Shown here piece by piece: positions 38,035 to 48,600 of a stretch of 64,000 nt of DNA. The DNA comes from Streptomyces sp. (GTDB taxonomy: Bacteria > Actinomycetota > Actinomycetes > Streptomycetales > Streptomycetaceae). Made by a program: the position numbers and the translations under genes. Location of the stretch: the NCBI RefSeq assembly GCF_019510245.1, contig NZ_JAEKKT010000134.1:155655-219654 (forward strand), given 5' to 3'. The first letter of the stretch is position 1. Every line of letters begins with the position of its first letter. The notes below the pieces were generated by a model. That model saw only the letters and a list, made by a program, of their open reading frames with translations, had not been told where the DNA came from and ran no database searches.

Positions 38035-40122
38035 ATGGCCCGCACCGCCGCCCTCGGCGCCCCGGCCGAGCGCCGGGAAGGGCCCGCCAAGGTCACCGGC
38101 GCCGCCCGCTACGCCGCCGAGCACCCGCTGCCCGGCCGCGTCCACGCCCGCGCCGTCCCCGCCACCGTGGCCCGCGGCCGGATCACCGGCATCGACACCG
38201 GCCCGGCCCGCGCCGTCCCCGGCGTCCTCACCGTCCTCACCTACGAGAACGCCCCCCGCCTCGCCGAACCCGAGGACGCCACCCTCGCCCTGCTCCAGGA
38301 CTCCGACGTGCCGCACCGCGGCTGGTGCGTCGCCCTGGTCGTCGCCGAGACCCCGGAGGCGGCCCGCGCCGGAGCCGGAGCCGTACGGATCACGTACGAC
38401 ACCGTCGGCCACGACGCCGTCCTCACGCCCGGCCACCCGGGCGCCCACGAGCCCGAGGAGGTCAACGGCGGCCAGCCCGCCCGCTGCCGGCGCGGCGACC
38501 CGGAGACCGCCTTCGCCGCCGCCCCCGTCCGCGTGGACGTCACCTACCGCACCCCGCCCCTGCACAACCACCCGATGGAACCCCACGCCAGCACCGCCTG
38601 CTGGGAACGCGGCCGGCTCACGGTGTACACCTCCAGCCAGGGCACCAGTGACGTCCGCGGCGTGCTCGCCGGGCTGTTCGCCCTGCCCGTCGACCGGATC
38701 ACCGTGCGCGCCGAACACGTCGGCGGCGGCTTCGGGTCCAAGGGCTCACCGCGCCCGGACGTGGTCCTCGCCGCCATGGCGGCCCGGTACACCGGCCGGC
38801 CGGTCACCCTCGCCTACCCGCGCCGCCACCTGCCCACGGTCGTCGGCCACCGTGCCCCCACCCTCAACCGGATGCGGCTCGGCGCGACCTCGGACGGCCG
38901 GCTCACCGCCCTCCTGCACGACGTGACCACCCACACCTCGCCGGTCCGGTCGTTCGTGGAGGCGGCCGGCACGATCTCCGGAGTCATGTACGCCACCCCG
39001 AACCTGTCATTCGTGCACCATGTCGTGCCGCTCGACGTGCCCAGCCCCTCCTGGATGCGCGCGCCCGGCGAGGCGACCGGCATGTACGCCCTGGAGTCGG
39101 CGATGGACGAGCTGGCCGACGCACTCGGCACGGACCCCGTCGAACTGCGGATCCGCAACGAACCCGAGCGTGAACCCGCGGGTGACCTGCCCTTCAGCAG
39201 CCGGCACCTCGTCGAGTGCCTGCGCGAGGGCGCCCGCCGGTTCGCATGGACCCACCGGGTGCGGCGCGCCGAGGGCCCGCTGCTGATCGGCGCCGGGGTG
39301 GCCGCCGCGACCTACCCGGTCATGGCCTCCCCGTGCACGGCCGCCGCCGAGGCCCGGCCGGACGGCACCTTCCTGATCCGGGTGAACGCCTCCGACATCG
39401 GCACCGGCGCCCGTACCGTCCTCGCCCAGATCGCCGCCGACGCGCTCGGGGCACCCCTGGACCGGGTCCGCACCGAGATCGGCGACAGCGACCTGCCCCC
39501 GGCCCCGGTCGCGGGCGGCTCCTCCGGGACCGCGTCGTGGGGGTGGGTGGTGTACGAGGCCTGCGCCCGGCTGCTGAACCGGCTCGCCGACCACACCGGT
39601 CCGCTGCCCGAGCGGGGCATCGGCGTCCGCGCGGACACCAGCGGGCGCGCGGACGCCGACAGCCCCTACGCCCGCCACGCGTTCGGCGCCCACTTCGCCG
39701 AGGTCGCCGTCGACACCGTCACCGGCGAGGTGCGGGTGCGCCGGCTGCTCGGTGTCTACGCGGCCGGGCACATCCTCAACTCCCGTACCGCGCGTTCCCA
39801 GTTCGTCGGCGGCATGACGATGGGCCTGGGCATGGCCCTGACCGAGGGCAGCACGGTGGACGCGGCGTACGGCGACTTCGCGGAGGCCGACCTGGCGTCG
39901 TACCACGTGCCAGCGCACGCCGACGTCCCCGACATCGAGGCGCACTGGATCGACGAGGACGACCCGCACCTGAACCCCATGGGCAGCAAGGGCATCGGGG
40001 AGATCGGCGTGGTGGGCACCCCCGCCGCCATCGGCAACGCCGTCCACCACGCCACGGGCATCCGCTTCCGCACCCTGCCGCTGACCCCGGACCGGATCCT
40101 CACCGCTCTGAACGCACGGTGA
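38035..40122 (+). CDS. Molybdopterin subunit of a xanthine/aldehyde oxidase family enzyme
   Basis: A 695-residue catalytic subunit. It opens with the small a/b hammerhead domain (GPAKVTGAARYAAEHPLPGR). Cofactor-binding motifs follow: GGGFGSKGSPRPD, RAPGEATGMYALES and VAGGSSGTASWGWV. The catalytic Glu lies in GSKGIGEIGVVG near the C-terminus. It most resembles the PaoC/YagR branch, which oxidises aldehydes broadly, rather than true xanthine dehydrogenase. TGGAGG precedes the ATG. Its last 23 bases overlap the end of the convergent DHA2 exporter gene. Confidence 0.92.
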   Translation: MARTAALGAPAERREGPAKVTGAARYAAEHPLPGRVHARAVPATVARGRITGIDTGPARAVPGVLTVLTYENAPRLAEPEDATLALLQDSDVPHRGWCVALVVAETPEAARAGAGAVRITYDTVGHDAVLTPGHPGAHEPEEVNGGQPARCRRGDPETAFAAAPVRVDVTYRTPPLHNHPMEPHASTACWERGRLTVYTSSQGTSDVRGVLAGLFALPVDRITVRAEHVGGGFGSKGSPRPDVVLAAMAARYTGRPVTLAYPRRHLPTVVGHRAPTLNRMRLGATSDGRLTALLHDVTTHTSPVRSFVEAAGTISGVMYATPNLSFVHHVVPLDVPSPSWMRAPGEATGMYALESAMDELADALGTDPVELRIRNEPEREPAGDLPFSSRHLVECLREGARRFAWTHRVRRAEGPLLIGAGVAAATYPVMASPCTAAAEARPDGTFLIRVNASDIGTGARTVLAQIAADALGAPLDRVRTEIGDSDLPPAPVAGGSSGTASWGWVVYEACARLLNRLADHTGPLPERGIGVRADTSGRADADSPYARHAFGAHFAEVAVDTVTGEVRVRRLLGVYAAGHILNSRTARSQFVGGMTMGLGMALTEGSTVDAAYGDFAEADLASYHVPAHADVPDIEAHWIDEDDPHLNPMGSKGIGEIGVVGTPAAIGNAVHHATGIRFRTLPLTPDRILTALNAR

Positions 40123-41857
40123 CCTTCGCGGCGGGCGCGGGGCGTTCCCCGCCGGGACGGTGGCCGCCGCGCAGGGCGGAGGCCACCGCCGAGACCAGGG
40201 CCATGCCGGCGGCCACGCCGAAGACGATGCCCAGGCCGTGGTGGAAGGGGCCGGAGACCAGCTGCGGGAAGAAGGTGTGCCCGGTCAGGGCCGACCGCTG
40301 GGCCCCGCTGACATGGTCCAGGACGCCCTCGGAGGCGAGCAGGTGCTCGATGGGGTTGTTGCCGAGGAACGTGGCGAACAGCGTGCTCACCGGGGGCAGC
40401 GACGCGGCGTGCGCGGCGGAGACGGCCGGCACGCCGTGCGCCATGAGGCCGCTCTTGAGGGCCGAGGGGAGCGAGGAGGCGAGCCCGGAGACCATCAGGG
40501 AGAAGAAGACCCCGATGGACAGCGCCGTACCCGAGTTCTGGAAGGTCGAGCGCATGCCCGAGGCGACACCCCGGTACTCGGCCGGCACGCTGCCCATGAT
40601 CGAGGACGTGTTGGGCGCCGAGAACATGCCCTGGCCGAGGCCGTTGACCAGCAGCAGCGCCGCGAACAGCCCGTAGTCGAAGTCGACGGGCAGGGCGAGC
40701 AGCCCCAGGAAGGACGCGGTGACGACGACCAGCCCCGCGGTGGAGAAGAACCGGGCGCCGAACCGGTCCGACAGGTACCCGGAGACTGGCCCCGCGATCA
40801 GGAAGCCCAGGGTCAGCGGGAGCATGAAGATGCCGGCCCACAGCGGGGTGTCCTCGAAGTCGTAGCCGTGCAGCGGCAGCCAGATGCCCTGCAGCCAGAT
40901 GATGAGCATGAACTGCAGGCCGCCGCGCGCGATCGAGGTCAGCAGGGCCGCCACGTTGCCCGCCGCGAACGCCCGGTTCCTGAAGAGCGCCAGGTCGAAC
41001 ATGGGCTCGGCGACCCGCGTCTCGACGACGCAGAAGGCCAGCAGCAGGGCGACGCCGCCGATCAGGCCGGTCAGCACCCACGGGTTGCCCCAGCCGGTGG
41101 CGCTGTCGCCGTAGGGCTGGATCCCGTAGGTGATCCCGGCGAGCAGGATGCCCGCTCCGGCAGCGAAGGTGAGATTGCCGAGCCAGTCGATCCGGCCGGG
41201 GCGGCCCGCCGAGGTCTCGCGCAGGCTCAGGTACGACCAGATCGTGCCGGTGACGCTGACCGGGACGCTCACCCAGAACACCGCACGCCAGTCGACGACG
41301 GCGAGCAGACCGCCCGCGAGCAGACCGAGGAACTGGCCCGCGAGCGCGGTGATCTGGTTGATGCCGAGGGCCATGCCGCGCTGCCGGGCCGGGAAGGCGT
41401 CGGTGAGGATGGCGGCCGAGTTGGCCGTGAGCATGGACCCCCCGAAGGCCTGCACGATCCGCCACAGAATCAGCCACAGGGCCCCGGCCCCCGCGCGGAA
41501 CGGATCGAGCGACAGCGCCACCGAGGCACACGCGAAGATCAGGAAGCCCAGGTTGTAGATCTTCACCCGGCCGAACATGTCGCCGAGCCGCCCGAGCACG
41601 ACGACCAGGACGGCGGACACCAGCAGGTAGCCGAGGATCATCCAGAGCAGGTAGCCGATGTTGCCCGGCGCGAGCGGGTCGAGGCCGATGCCGCGGAAGA
41701 TCGCCGGCAGCGAGATGATCACGATCGACGCGTCCATCGTGGCGATCAGCACGCCGAGCGTGGTGTTGGACAGCGCCACCCACTTGTAGCCGGGCCCGGC
41801 CGGGGTGTCCTTGCGGCGGGCCGAGCGCAGGGCCGCGGACCACCCGCGCCCGCTCAC
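40100..41857 (-). CDS. DHA2-family MFS drug exporter
   Basis: A 585-residue major facilitator with about 14 predicted membrane helices. Motif A reads GRLGDMFGRVKIYN near residue 90. Motif D-type TMDASIVIISLPAIF lies in helix 1 and the antiporter motif region GGSMLTANSAAILTDAFP in helix 5. These are typical of proton-driven multidrug exporters. It starts with GTG inside the stop of the MarR gene (GTGA), so the two are one operon and the regulator probably represses it until a drug binds. Confidence 0.92.
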   Translation of the reverse strand: MSGRGWSAALRSARRKDTPAGPGYKWVALSNTTLGVLIATMDASIVIISLPAIFRGIGLDPLAPGNIGYLLWMILGYLLVSAVLVVVLGRLGDMFGRVKIYNLGFLIFACASVALSLDPFRAGAGALWLILWRIVQAFGGSMLTANSAAILTDAFPARQRGMALGINQITALAGQFLGLLAGGLLAVVDWRAVFWVSVPVSVTGTIWSYLSLRETSAGRPGRIDWLGNLTFAAGAGILLAGITYGIQPYGDSATGWGNPWVLTGLIGGVALLLAFCVVETRVAEPMFDLALFRNRAFAAGNVAALLTSIARGGLQFMLIIWLQGIWLPLHGYDFEDTPLWAGIFMLPLTLGFLIAGPVSGYLSDRFGARFFSTAGLVVVTASFLGLLALPVDFDYGLFAALLLVNGLGQGMFSAPNTSSIMGSVPAEYRGVASGMRSTFQNSGTALSIGVFFSLMVSGLASSLPSALKSGLMAHGVPAVSAAHAASLPPVSTLFATFLGNNPIEHLLASEGVLDHVSGAQRSALTGHTFFPQLVSGPFHHGLGIVFGVAAGMALVSAVASALRGGHRPGGERPAPAAKVTVRSER

Positions 41858-42309
41858 AGCCGCTCCGCCAGCCGGCCGAGGAGCGGCAGGGCGGCTCCGA
41901 GCGTCGCGCGCTCCTGCTCGGAGAACGTGTCGAGAACGGCCGCGAGCCGCTGGACCGACTCGGAGCGCCGCTCGGCGAGCACCGCCCGCCCCTCCTCGGT
42001 GACGGCCACGATGCTCCGCCGCCCGTCCGCGGCGTCGGGGGTACGACGGACCAGACCGCGCTGTTCGAGCTGGGCGAGGGTGCTCGCCATGGCCTGCGGG
42101 CGTACCCGCTCCGTCCCGGCGAGGGAGGTGGGGGAGTCCGGGCCCTCGGCCGCGAGCCGTGCAAGGACGGACACGCCCGACAGCGACAGATCCCCCACGG
42201 CGTGCGCCTGCCGCAGCCGCCGCGTCACCCGGCCCACCGAGAGCCGGAGATCCGACGCGAGCCGGGTGGCGTCGCTCAGGTCGCGTATACCGCCGCCGTC
42301 GGCGGCCAT
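41854..42309 (-). CDS. MarR-family repressor of the DHA2 exporter
   Basis: A 151-residue winged-helix repressor with LSLSGVSVLARLAAEGPDSP, then RPQAMASTLAQLEQRGLVRR and DGRRSIVAVTEEGRA (the wing). The ATG at 42309 is chosen because GAAGG precedes it by 6 bases and the promoter ends just upstream; a longer frame to 42363 would start inside that promoter. A palindrome fills the promoter spacer, which implies self-repression. It overlaps the exporter gene. Confidence 0.9.
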   Translation of the reverse strand: MAADGGGIRDLSDATRLASDLRLSVGRVTRRLRQAHAVGDLSLSGVSVLARLAAEGPDSPTSLAGTERVRPQAMASTLAQLEQRGLVRRTPDAADGRRSIVAVTEEGRAVLAERRSESVQRLAAVLDTFSEQERATLGAALPLLGRLAERL

Positions 42310-42329
42310 GTCTGCCTTCACATGTACTG

Positions 42330-42361
42330 ACACTAGGTTTATCAGTCTGAACTGCTCAACC
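42330..42361 (-). promoter_or_regulatory. Promoter and operator of marR-exporter operon
   Basis: On the minus strand TTGAGC (42354-42359) and TAGTGT (42330-42335) are 18 bases apart. A symmetric element at 42336-42361 has arms GGTT/AACC and CAGT/ACTG in mirrored positions around a 4-base centre. It covers the spacer and the -35, ideal for repression by the MarR protein. Confidence 0.65.
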
Positions 42362-42395
42362 ATTCGTTAGTAAACATGACGGCCGGCGGGTGGTG

Positions 42396-42569
42396 TCAGC
42401 GGGCGATGCGGTGATGCCGTCCGCCGTGCCGCAGGCGCACCCCCGCGTGGACGAGGGCGGCGAGGAGCACGACGGCGCCGATGATCAGCAGGTAGAACAG
42501 GCCGTGGACGGCGAATCCGACGATGCCCAGGACGAGGGCCACGAGGATCAGGAGCAAGAACAGACTCAT
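42396..42569 (-). CDS. Small hydrophobic membrane protein
   Basis: A 57-residue frame: MSLFLLLILVALVLGIVGFA, a second hydrophobic stretch GLFYLLIIGAVVLLAALV, and a basic tail RLRHGGRHHRIAR. Two membrane helices with a cytoplasmic tail are expected. GGGAGAGAC precedes the ATG. Short hydrophobic proteins of this kind are common in Streptomyces stress regulons; no function can be named. It follows the PRC-barrel gene by 26 bases and may share its sigma-B-like promoter. Confidence 0.75.
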   Translation of the reverse strand: MSLFLLLILVALVLGIVGFAVHGLFYLLIIGAVVLLAALVHAGVRLRHGGRHHRIAR

Positions 42570-42595
42570 CGTCTCTCCCGGACGGGCTCGGTGGG

Positions 42596-42952
42596 TCAGC
42601 GGCGGGCCAGGCGGTGCTCGCCGCCCGCGCCCGGGACGTAGTCGAGTTCGTAGTGCGCGAAGACCGCGGGTTCCCCGGCGGCCGGCAACTCGCCGTCGGT
42701 GTCGATGGACGGAGCTTTCTTGACCACGTCCTTGCGGTACGTGACCTTCAGGTAGTCCGGACCGACGGTCGCCTCGGCGAGCGGGACGAAGACCAGGCGC
42801 CGGCGCGTGGGCAGCCCGACCGTCACGGTGGCGAAGCAGGGCCTGTCGGTCGTGGTGTCCACGTAGACCGACTCCAGGACGCCGATCCTGTGCCCCTCGG
42901 CGTCGACCACGTCATGACCGCGCCACTCTCGGATGTCGGTTGCTTCGAACAT
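42596..42952 (-). CDS. PRC-barrel domain protein
   Basis: A 118-residue protein with one PRC-barrel: DIREWRGHDVVDAEGHRIG, LESVYVDTTTDRPCFATV and LVFVPLAEATVGPDYLKV are the conserved strands. The C-terminal 40 residues are a less ordered tail. In Streptomyces such proteins are stress-induced and of unknown biochemical role. A GNNT-N15-GGGTAC element lies 21-45 bases upstream, fitting sigma-B control. It opens the stress-signalling island. Confidence 0.85.
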   Translation of the reverse strand: MFEATDIREWRGHDVVDAEGHRIGVLESVYVDTTTDRPCFATVTVGLPTRRRLVFVPLAEATVGPDYLKVTYRKDVVKKAPSIDTDGELPAAGEPAVFAHYELDYVPGAGGEHRLARR

Positions 42953-42972
42953 CGGGCACCTCCGCAGCCCGG

Positions 42973-42997
42973 GTACCCGGCGCGGAGGCCCGCAGTC
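42973..42997 (-). promoter_or_regulatory. Sigma-B-like promoter of the PRC-barrel gene
   Basis: Read on the minus strand: GACT, 15 bases, GGGTAC. This fits the Streptomyces sigma-B pattern GNNT-N14-16-GGGTAY. It ends 20 bases before the PRC-barrel start codon. It overlaps by two bases the end of the broken phosphatase gene. Confidence 0.5.
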
Positions 42998-45582
42998 ATG
43001 GAGCCACGCGGATGCCCACGACGCAGGTGTCGTCGTCCGTGTCGGACTTGCTGTGGGTCAGCAGGCGGTCCACCTGCTGGTCCAGGGCCGGGGGCACCAT
43101 GCGGGCGGCCTTCAGCAGCTGGGCGAGGGACTCCTCCACGGACCGGTCACGGCGTTCGACCAGCCCGTCCGTGTACATCAGCAGGGTGTCGTCGACCGCG
43201 AGCTGCACCTCGTGCTCCTGGTACTCGGCCTCCGGCACGGCGCCCAGCAGCAGGCCCCGGACCAGGGGCAGCGGCGCCGCCTCGCCCCCGCGCACCAGCA
43301 CGGGCGGCAGATGCCCGGCCCGGGCCCAGCGCAGGGTGTGGCGGTCGGGGTCGTAGAGACCGCACACCGCGGTCGCGGTGACGGAACCGGTCAGGTGGTG
43401 CGTCACCATGTTGAGCCAGGACAGCAACTGCCCTGGCCCGGCACCGGTCACCGCGAGCCCGCGCAGCGCGTTGCGCAGGACGACCATGCTGGTGGCCGCG
43501 TCGATACCGTGCCCGGCGACGTCCCCCACGCACAGCAGCACCAGCCCGGACGGCAGCACGACCGCGTCGTACCAGTCGCCGCCGACCAGATGCTGGGTCT
43601 CCGCCGGCCGGTAGCGCACGGCGAGGTCCAGCCCGGGCACCGCCAGCGAGGTCTGCGCGGGCGGCATGATGGCGTGCTACAGCTGGAGGGTCAGCCGGTT
43701 GCGCTCGCTGGCCTGCTGCTCGGTGTGGGCGAGCTGGTCGCGGGTGGCCGCGAGGGCGACCTCGGTCCAGTGCTGGGCGGAGATGTCCTGGTAGGCGCCG
43801 CGTACCACGTACAGCTGGCCGTCGGAGTCGAGGACCGGTTCGGCCACCACCCGGATGTGCCGGGTGACCCCGTCCGGCCGCTGGAGGCGGAACGCGGTGG
43901 ACGCCGTCCGGCGGTGGTGCAGCAGGGTGCAGCAGGAACCGCCCGATGGCCACGGCGTCGTCCGGATGGGCGTGCGCGGGCAGGTCCTCCAGCGCCACCG
44001 GGACGCTGGAGGGGGGTCTGCCGTAGAGCTCGTACAGCTGCCCGTTCCAGGTGATCTCGGCGGTGAGCAGGTTCTCCTCGAAGCCGCCGATGCGGCCCAG
44101 GCGCTGGGCGTGCTGGAGCAGGCTGGCCAGCCGGGCCGTCTCGTCCTCGATGCGCCAGACGAGCAGCACACTGCTCCCGTGCCGGCTGATGTTGATGTCG
44201 GCGACCGCTGCCAGCGGTACCTCGTCGACCAGGGCGGTCAGCCGCATGCGGTGGGCGCGGTAGGGCTCGCCGGTGGCGTGGACGCGCTCTATCCGCTCGA
44301 AGAGCTCGCTTTGACCGGCGGCCACCGGGTACGTCTCCAGCAGCAGGGCCCCGTTGACGACTCCCCGGGGGCGGCCGGCCGGGTCCAGGAAGCGGCTGTT
44401 CACGTGGTGGATGCGGAAGTCGGCGAGTTCCCCGTCGGCGTCCAGCACCGGGACGAGCACCAGGGCCGGGTCGTGGAGCCCGTCGGCCAGGTCCATCAGC
44501 TCCGTCACGTCCGGCAGCACGCGCGGGCTCCCGGCATCGTCCGGGTGGTGCCTGCCGTAGGTCTCCAGGGTGTGCGCGCACAGCTCGGCCAGCGCCTCGA
44601 TCTGGCGGACGACGGGCGGGGGAGGGGGGTCCAGCGGGGTGGGCCAGGCGATCTCCAGGACACCGTGGATCCGTCCGCCGGTCCCGGCCGGTACGGCGCA
44701 CCGGCCGCCCTCCGGATGGTGGTGCTGGCCGATGGAGGGCGTCCCCGTCTCGGCCAGGCTGCGGATCCAGTGGCCCGATCGCTCGGCGAGCCCCCGGCGG
44801 GCCACGGTCGTCACACCGGGAGGCACATGCCGCCAGCGCCCGGCCTCGGCGGCGGGGAACCCCGCGCTGCCGGCCAGGGCGAGCGAGCCGTCGGTGCCCA
44901 GGGCCCAGATGGCCACCGCATCGGCGCCGAGGGGTGTCAGGGCGTGTTCCAGCAGGGAGTCGGCGACGGCCTGGGTGTCGTGGGCGGCCAGCGCGCCGCT
45001 CTCGGCGGCCCGCAGCCGGACGGCCGAGGAGTGGCCGTCCGTCGGCTCCGCGGGCCGGGCGTCGGCCGTGGTGGCCGCCAGGAAGGCCGCGGTCACCTCC
45101 GAGACCCGGTCGCGGGCCGCCTGGTTGATGACGTCGACCGCGAACTCCAGCGGTGTCACCCCCGCCTGTCCGGCCAGCTCGGCCAGCTGCCGCGCCGCCT
45201 GCGCGGGGCCGCAGCGCAGGCGTTCGACCAGGATGCCCTTCGCCAGCTCGATCAGGGCGCGTCCGTCGGCCTCCGCCTGCGCCGCCCGCACCTCGCGGCG
45301 CAGCCGCTCCACGGTCGCGGTGAGCCTGCCGACGGGCGACGGCCTGCGGGCCTCGGCGGCGTCGGCGGTGGCAACGGCGGCGCTGTCGGCGGGGGCGTCG
45401 GCCGCACCGGGGGCGACATCGGCCGTACCGGCAGGGGCCGGGGCCGTGCCGCCGGGGGGAGCCTGGCCGGCGGTGGCGCCGGCCGGTCCGATGCCTGCCG
45501 TGCCGCGCTCTCCCGTCGTGGGCCCGTCGCCCGCAGGGAGTTGCGGGCTCTGTGGATCGGGGGGGTGGTGTAGGTCACTCAC
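42996..45582 (-). pseudogene. SpoIIE-type phosphatase broken by duplication and amber codon
   Basis: The ancestral protein (about 860 residues) has a low-complexity N-tail, an ANTAR-like segment (LIELAKGILVERLRCGPAQA), a GAF domain, two PAS-like domains and a PP2C/SpoIIE domain (LVGGDWYDAVVLPSG, VGDVAGHGIDAATSM, MYTDGLVERRD). Two lesions break it. A 10-bp tandem duplication (GGTGCAGCAG at 43916-43925 and 43926-43935) shifts the frame; removing one copy restores the family sequence exactly. Then CTA at 43677-43679 makes TAG where CAG (Gln) is expected. A 223-residue phosphatase domain could still start at ATG 43667. Confidence 0.85.
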
Positions 45583-45659
45583 GGTCAGTCTGTTCCTCGG
45601 CTGGGACGCCCCGCGGCGTCACGCGGTCGGCTGGTGGACGGTGCGGCCGTGCCGTGCGG

Positions 45660-48600
45660 TCACCCGGGCAGCCACCGTCGGACGCGGCCGATGAGGTCCC
45701 CCGTGTCCACCGGTTTGGTGACGTAGTCGTTGGCACCCGAGGCGAGGCTCTTCTCCTGGTCGCCCGGCATGGCCTTCGCGGTGACGGCGATGATGGGCAG
45801 CTCCGCGTACTGGGGCATGGCGCGGATCTCCGTGGTGGCGGCGTAGCCGTCCATCTCCGGCATCATCACGTCCATCAGGACCAGGCAGATGTCGGGGTGC
45901 GCGAGCAGCATCTCGATGCCCTTGCGGCCGTTGTCGGCGTGCAGGACCTGGAAGCCGTGCAGCTCCAGCACCCCGCTGAGCGCGAAGAGGTTGCGGGCGT
46001 CGTCGTCGACCACCAGGATCGTCCGGCCCTGGAAGGTGTCGTCCACGACCTGCGCGGCCGGCTGCTGCGGCTCCTCGGCACGCACCAGCGACAGCACGTC
46101 ACCGGGCTGCTCGGCCGACAGGTGGAGCGTGATGCGCTCGCGCAGCTCGTCCAGGCTGGCCAGGAAGTCCAGCGGCCGGTCACCGGCGAGGGCCCGCAGT
46201 CCCTGCTCCTGGGCCAGGTCCACCCGGTGCCCGGTGTGCACCAGGACGGGTACGCTGGCCAGCGCCGAGTCACCGCGCATGGCCTCCAGGAAGCCCGCGC
46301 CCTCCTGGCCGGGCATGCCGAGTTCCAGGACGACGCAGTGGCAGGCCTGCGCCGCCAGGGTGCTCGCGGCCTCCTGCGCCCCGACCGCGGTGATGATGTC
46401 GATCGCCCCGTGCGGATCGTCGGGGCGCTGCGCGATGTCCGCCACGGCCCGCTCGGCGACCAGCGTGAGCAGCCCGCGCGGCCGTTCCTCGATCACCAGC
46501 AGCCGGCGCCTGCGCGGTTCGGCGGCCGCCGCCGGAGCGGACAGCGCACGCGGCACCGTCAGTTCCTCGGCGCCGGCCTCGTCGTGGGCCTGCTCCACCG
46601 GCCGGCCCCCGGCCTCCAGGAGTTCCTCGAAGTCGGCACGGGCGACCGGCAGATACAGCGTGAACGTGCTGCCCTGGCCGGGGGTGCTGTCGACCGTGAC
46701 CGCACCGCCGAGCAGGTGGGCGATCTCCCGGGTGATGGACAGGCCGAGCCCCGTGCCGCCGTACTTGCGGCTGGTGGTGCCGTCGGCCTGCTGGAACGCT
46801 CCGAAGATCGTCTCCAGTTGCTGCTGCGGGATGCCGATGCCGGTGTCGACGACCCGGAAGGCCACCACCGGACCCCCGCGGTGCACCCCCGGCGGCACCT
46901 CCGCGTCGGCCGCCGGTTCGATCCGCAGCCGCACACCGCCCTCCTCGGTGAACTTCACCGCGTTCGACAGCAGGTTGCGCAGGATCTGGCGCAGCCGGGA
47001 GTCGTCGGTGAGCAGGTCGGCAGGGGTTCCCGGGGCTGTGGCCACCGCGAAGTCGAGACTCTTCTGGGACGTCATCGGCCGGAACGTCGCCTCGACGTAC
47101 TCCAGCAGCTGGCGCAGCGGGACCCGCTCGGGAGCGACGTCCATCTTGCCGGCCTCCACCTTTGACAGGTCGAGGATGTCGTTGATCAGCTGGAGCAGGT
47201 CCGAGCCGGCCGAGTGGATGATGCCCGCGTACTCGACCTGCTTGGGCGTCAGGTTGCGCGACGGGTTCTGCGCGAGCAACTGGGCGAGGATCAGCAGGCT
47301 GTTGAGCGGTGTGCGCAGCTCGTGGCTCATGTTGGCAAGGAACTCCGACTTGTACTTGGAGGCCAGCGCCAGCTGCTGCGCCCGGGTCTCCAGCTCCTGC
47401 CGGGCCTGCTCGATCTGGAGGTTCTTCGCCTCGATGTCGCGGTTCTGGTCGACCAGCAGGGACGCCTTCTCCTCCAGCTCCGCGTTGGAGCGCTGCAGTT
47501 CCTCCTGCTGGACCTGCAACTCCTCCGACCGGGACTGCAGTTCGGCGGTCAGGCGCTGGGACTCCTCCAGCAGCTCGTCGGTGCGGGCGTTGGCCACGAT
47601 GGTGTTGAGGTTGACGCCGATGGTCGGCATCAGCTGGGTCAGGAAGTCCTGGTGGATCTGGGTGAAGCCGGTCAGCGAGGCCAGTTCGATGACGCCGAGG
47701 ACCTGCTCCTCGACCACGATGGGCAGCACCATCAGGGCCCTGGGCACCGCCTGTCCGAGACCGGAGGAGATGGTCACGTAGCCCTGGGGCAGCTCCTCCA
47801 CGGTGATGGGCCGCCGGTTGCGCGCGACCTGCCCGACGAGGGACCGTCCGACGGGGAAGCGGGTGGGCCGCTCCGCGTCGTCCGGGTAGCCGTACGACCC
47901 CACCAGCCGCAGTTCGTGACCGCGCGGGGTGTCCTCCGCGAGGTAGAACGCGCCGTAATGGGCCGCCGCCAGGGGCGTGAGCTCGTCCATGATCAGCTCG
48001 GCCACGACCGGCAGGTCGCGATGGCCCTGCATCAGGCCGGAGATGCGGGCGAGGTTGGTCTTGAGCCAGTCCTGTTCCTGGTTGGCGCGGGTGGTCTCGC
48101 GCAGGGACCCCACCATGGAGTTGATGTTGTCCTTGAGTTCGGCGACCTCACCGGAGGCCTCCACCGTGATCGAGCGGGTCAGATCACCCTCGGCGACGGC
48201 GCTGGCGACCTCGGCGATCGCGCGGACCTGCCGGGTGAGGTTCCCGGCCAGTTCGTTGACGTTCTCCGTCAGCCGCTTCCAGGTGCCCTCGACGCCCTCC
48301 ACCTCGGCCTGCCCGCCGAGCCGGCCCTCGCTGCCCACCTCGCGGGCGACGCGGGTGACCTCGGCGGCGAACGACGACAGCTGGTCGACCATCGTGTTGA
48401 TGGTGGTCTTCAGCTCCAGGATCTCGCCGCGGGCGTCGACGTCGATCTTCTTCGACAGGTCGCCGTTGGCCACGGCGGTCGTCACCAGGGCGATGTTGCG
48501 GACCTGGCCGGTGAGGTTGTTGGCCATGGAGTTGACGTTGTCCGTCAGGTCCTTCCAGGTGCCGGCCACGTTCGGCACGTGCGCCTGGCCGCCCAGGCGC

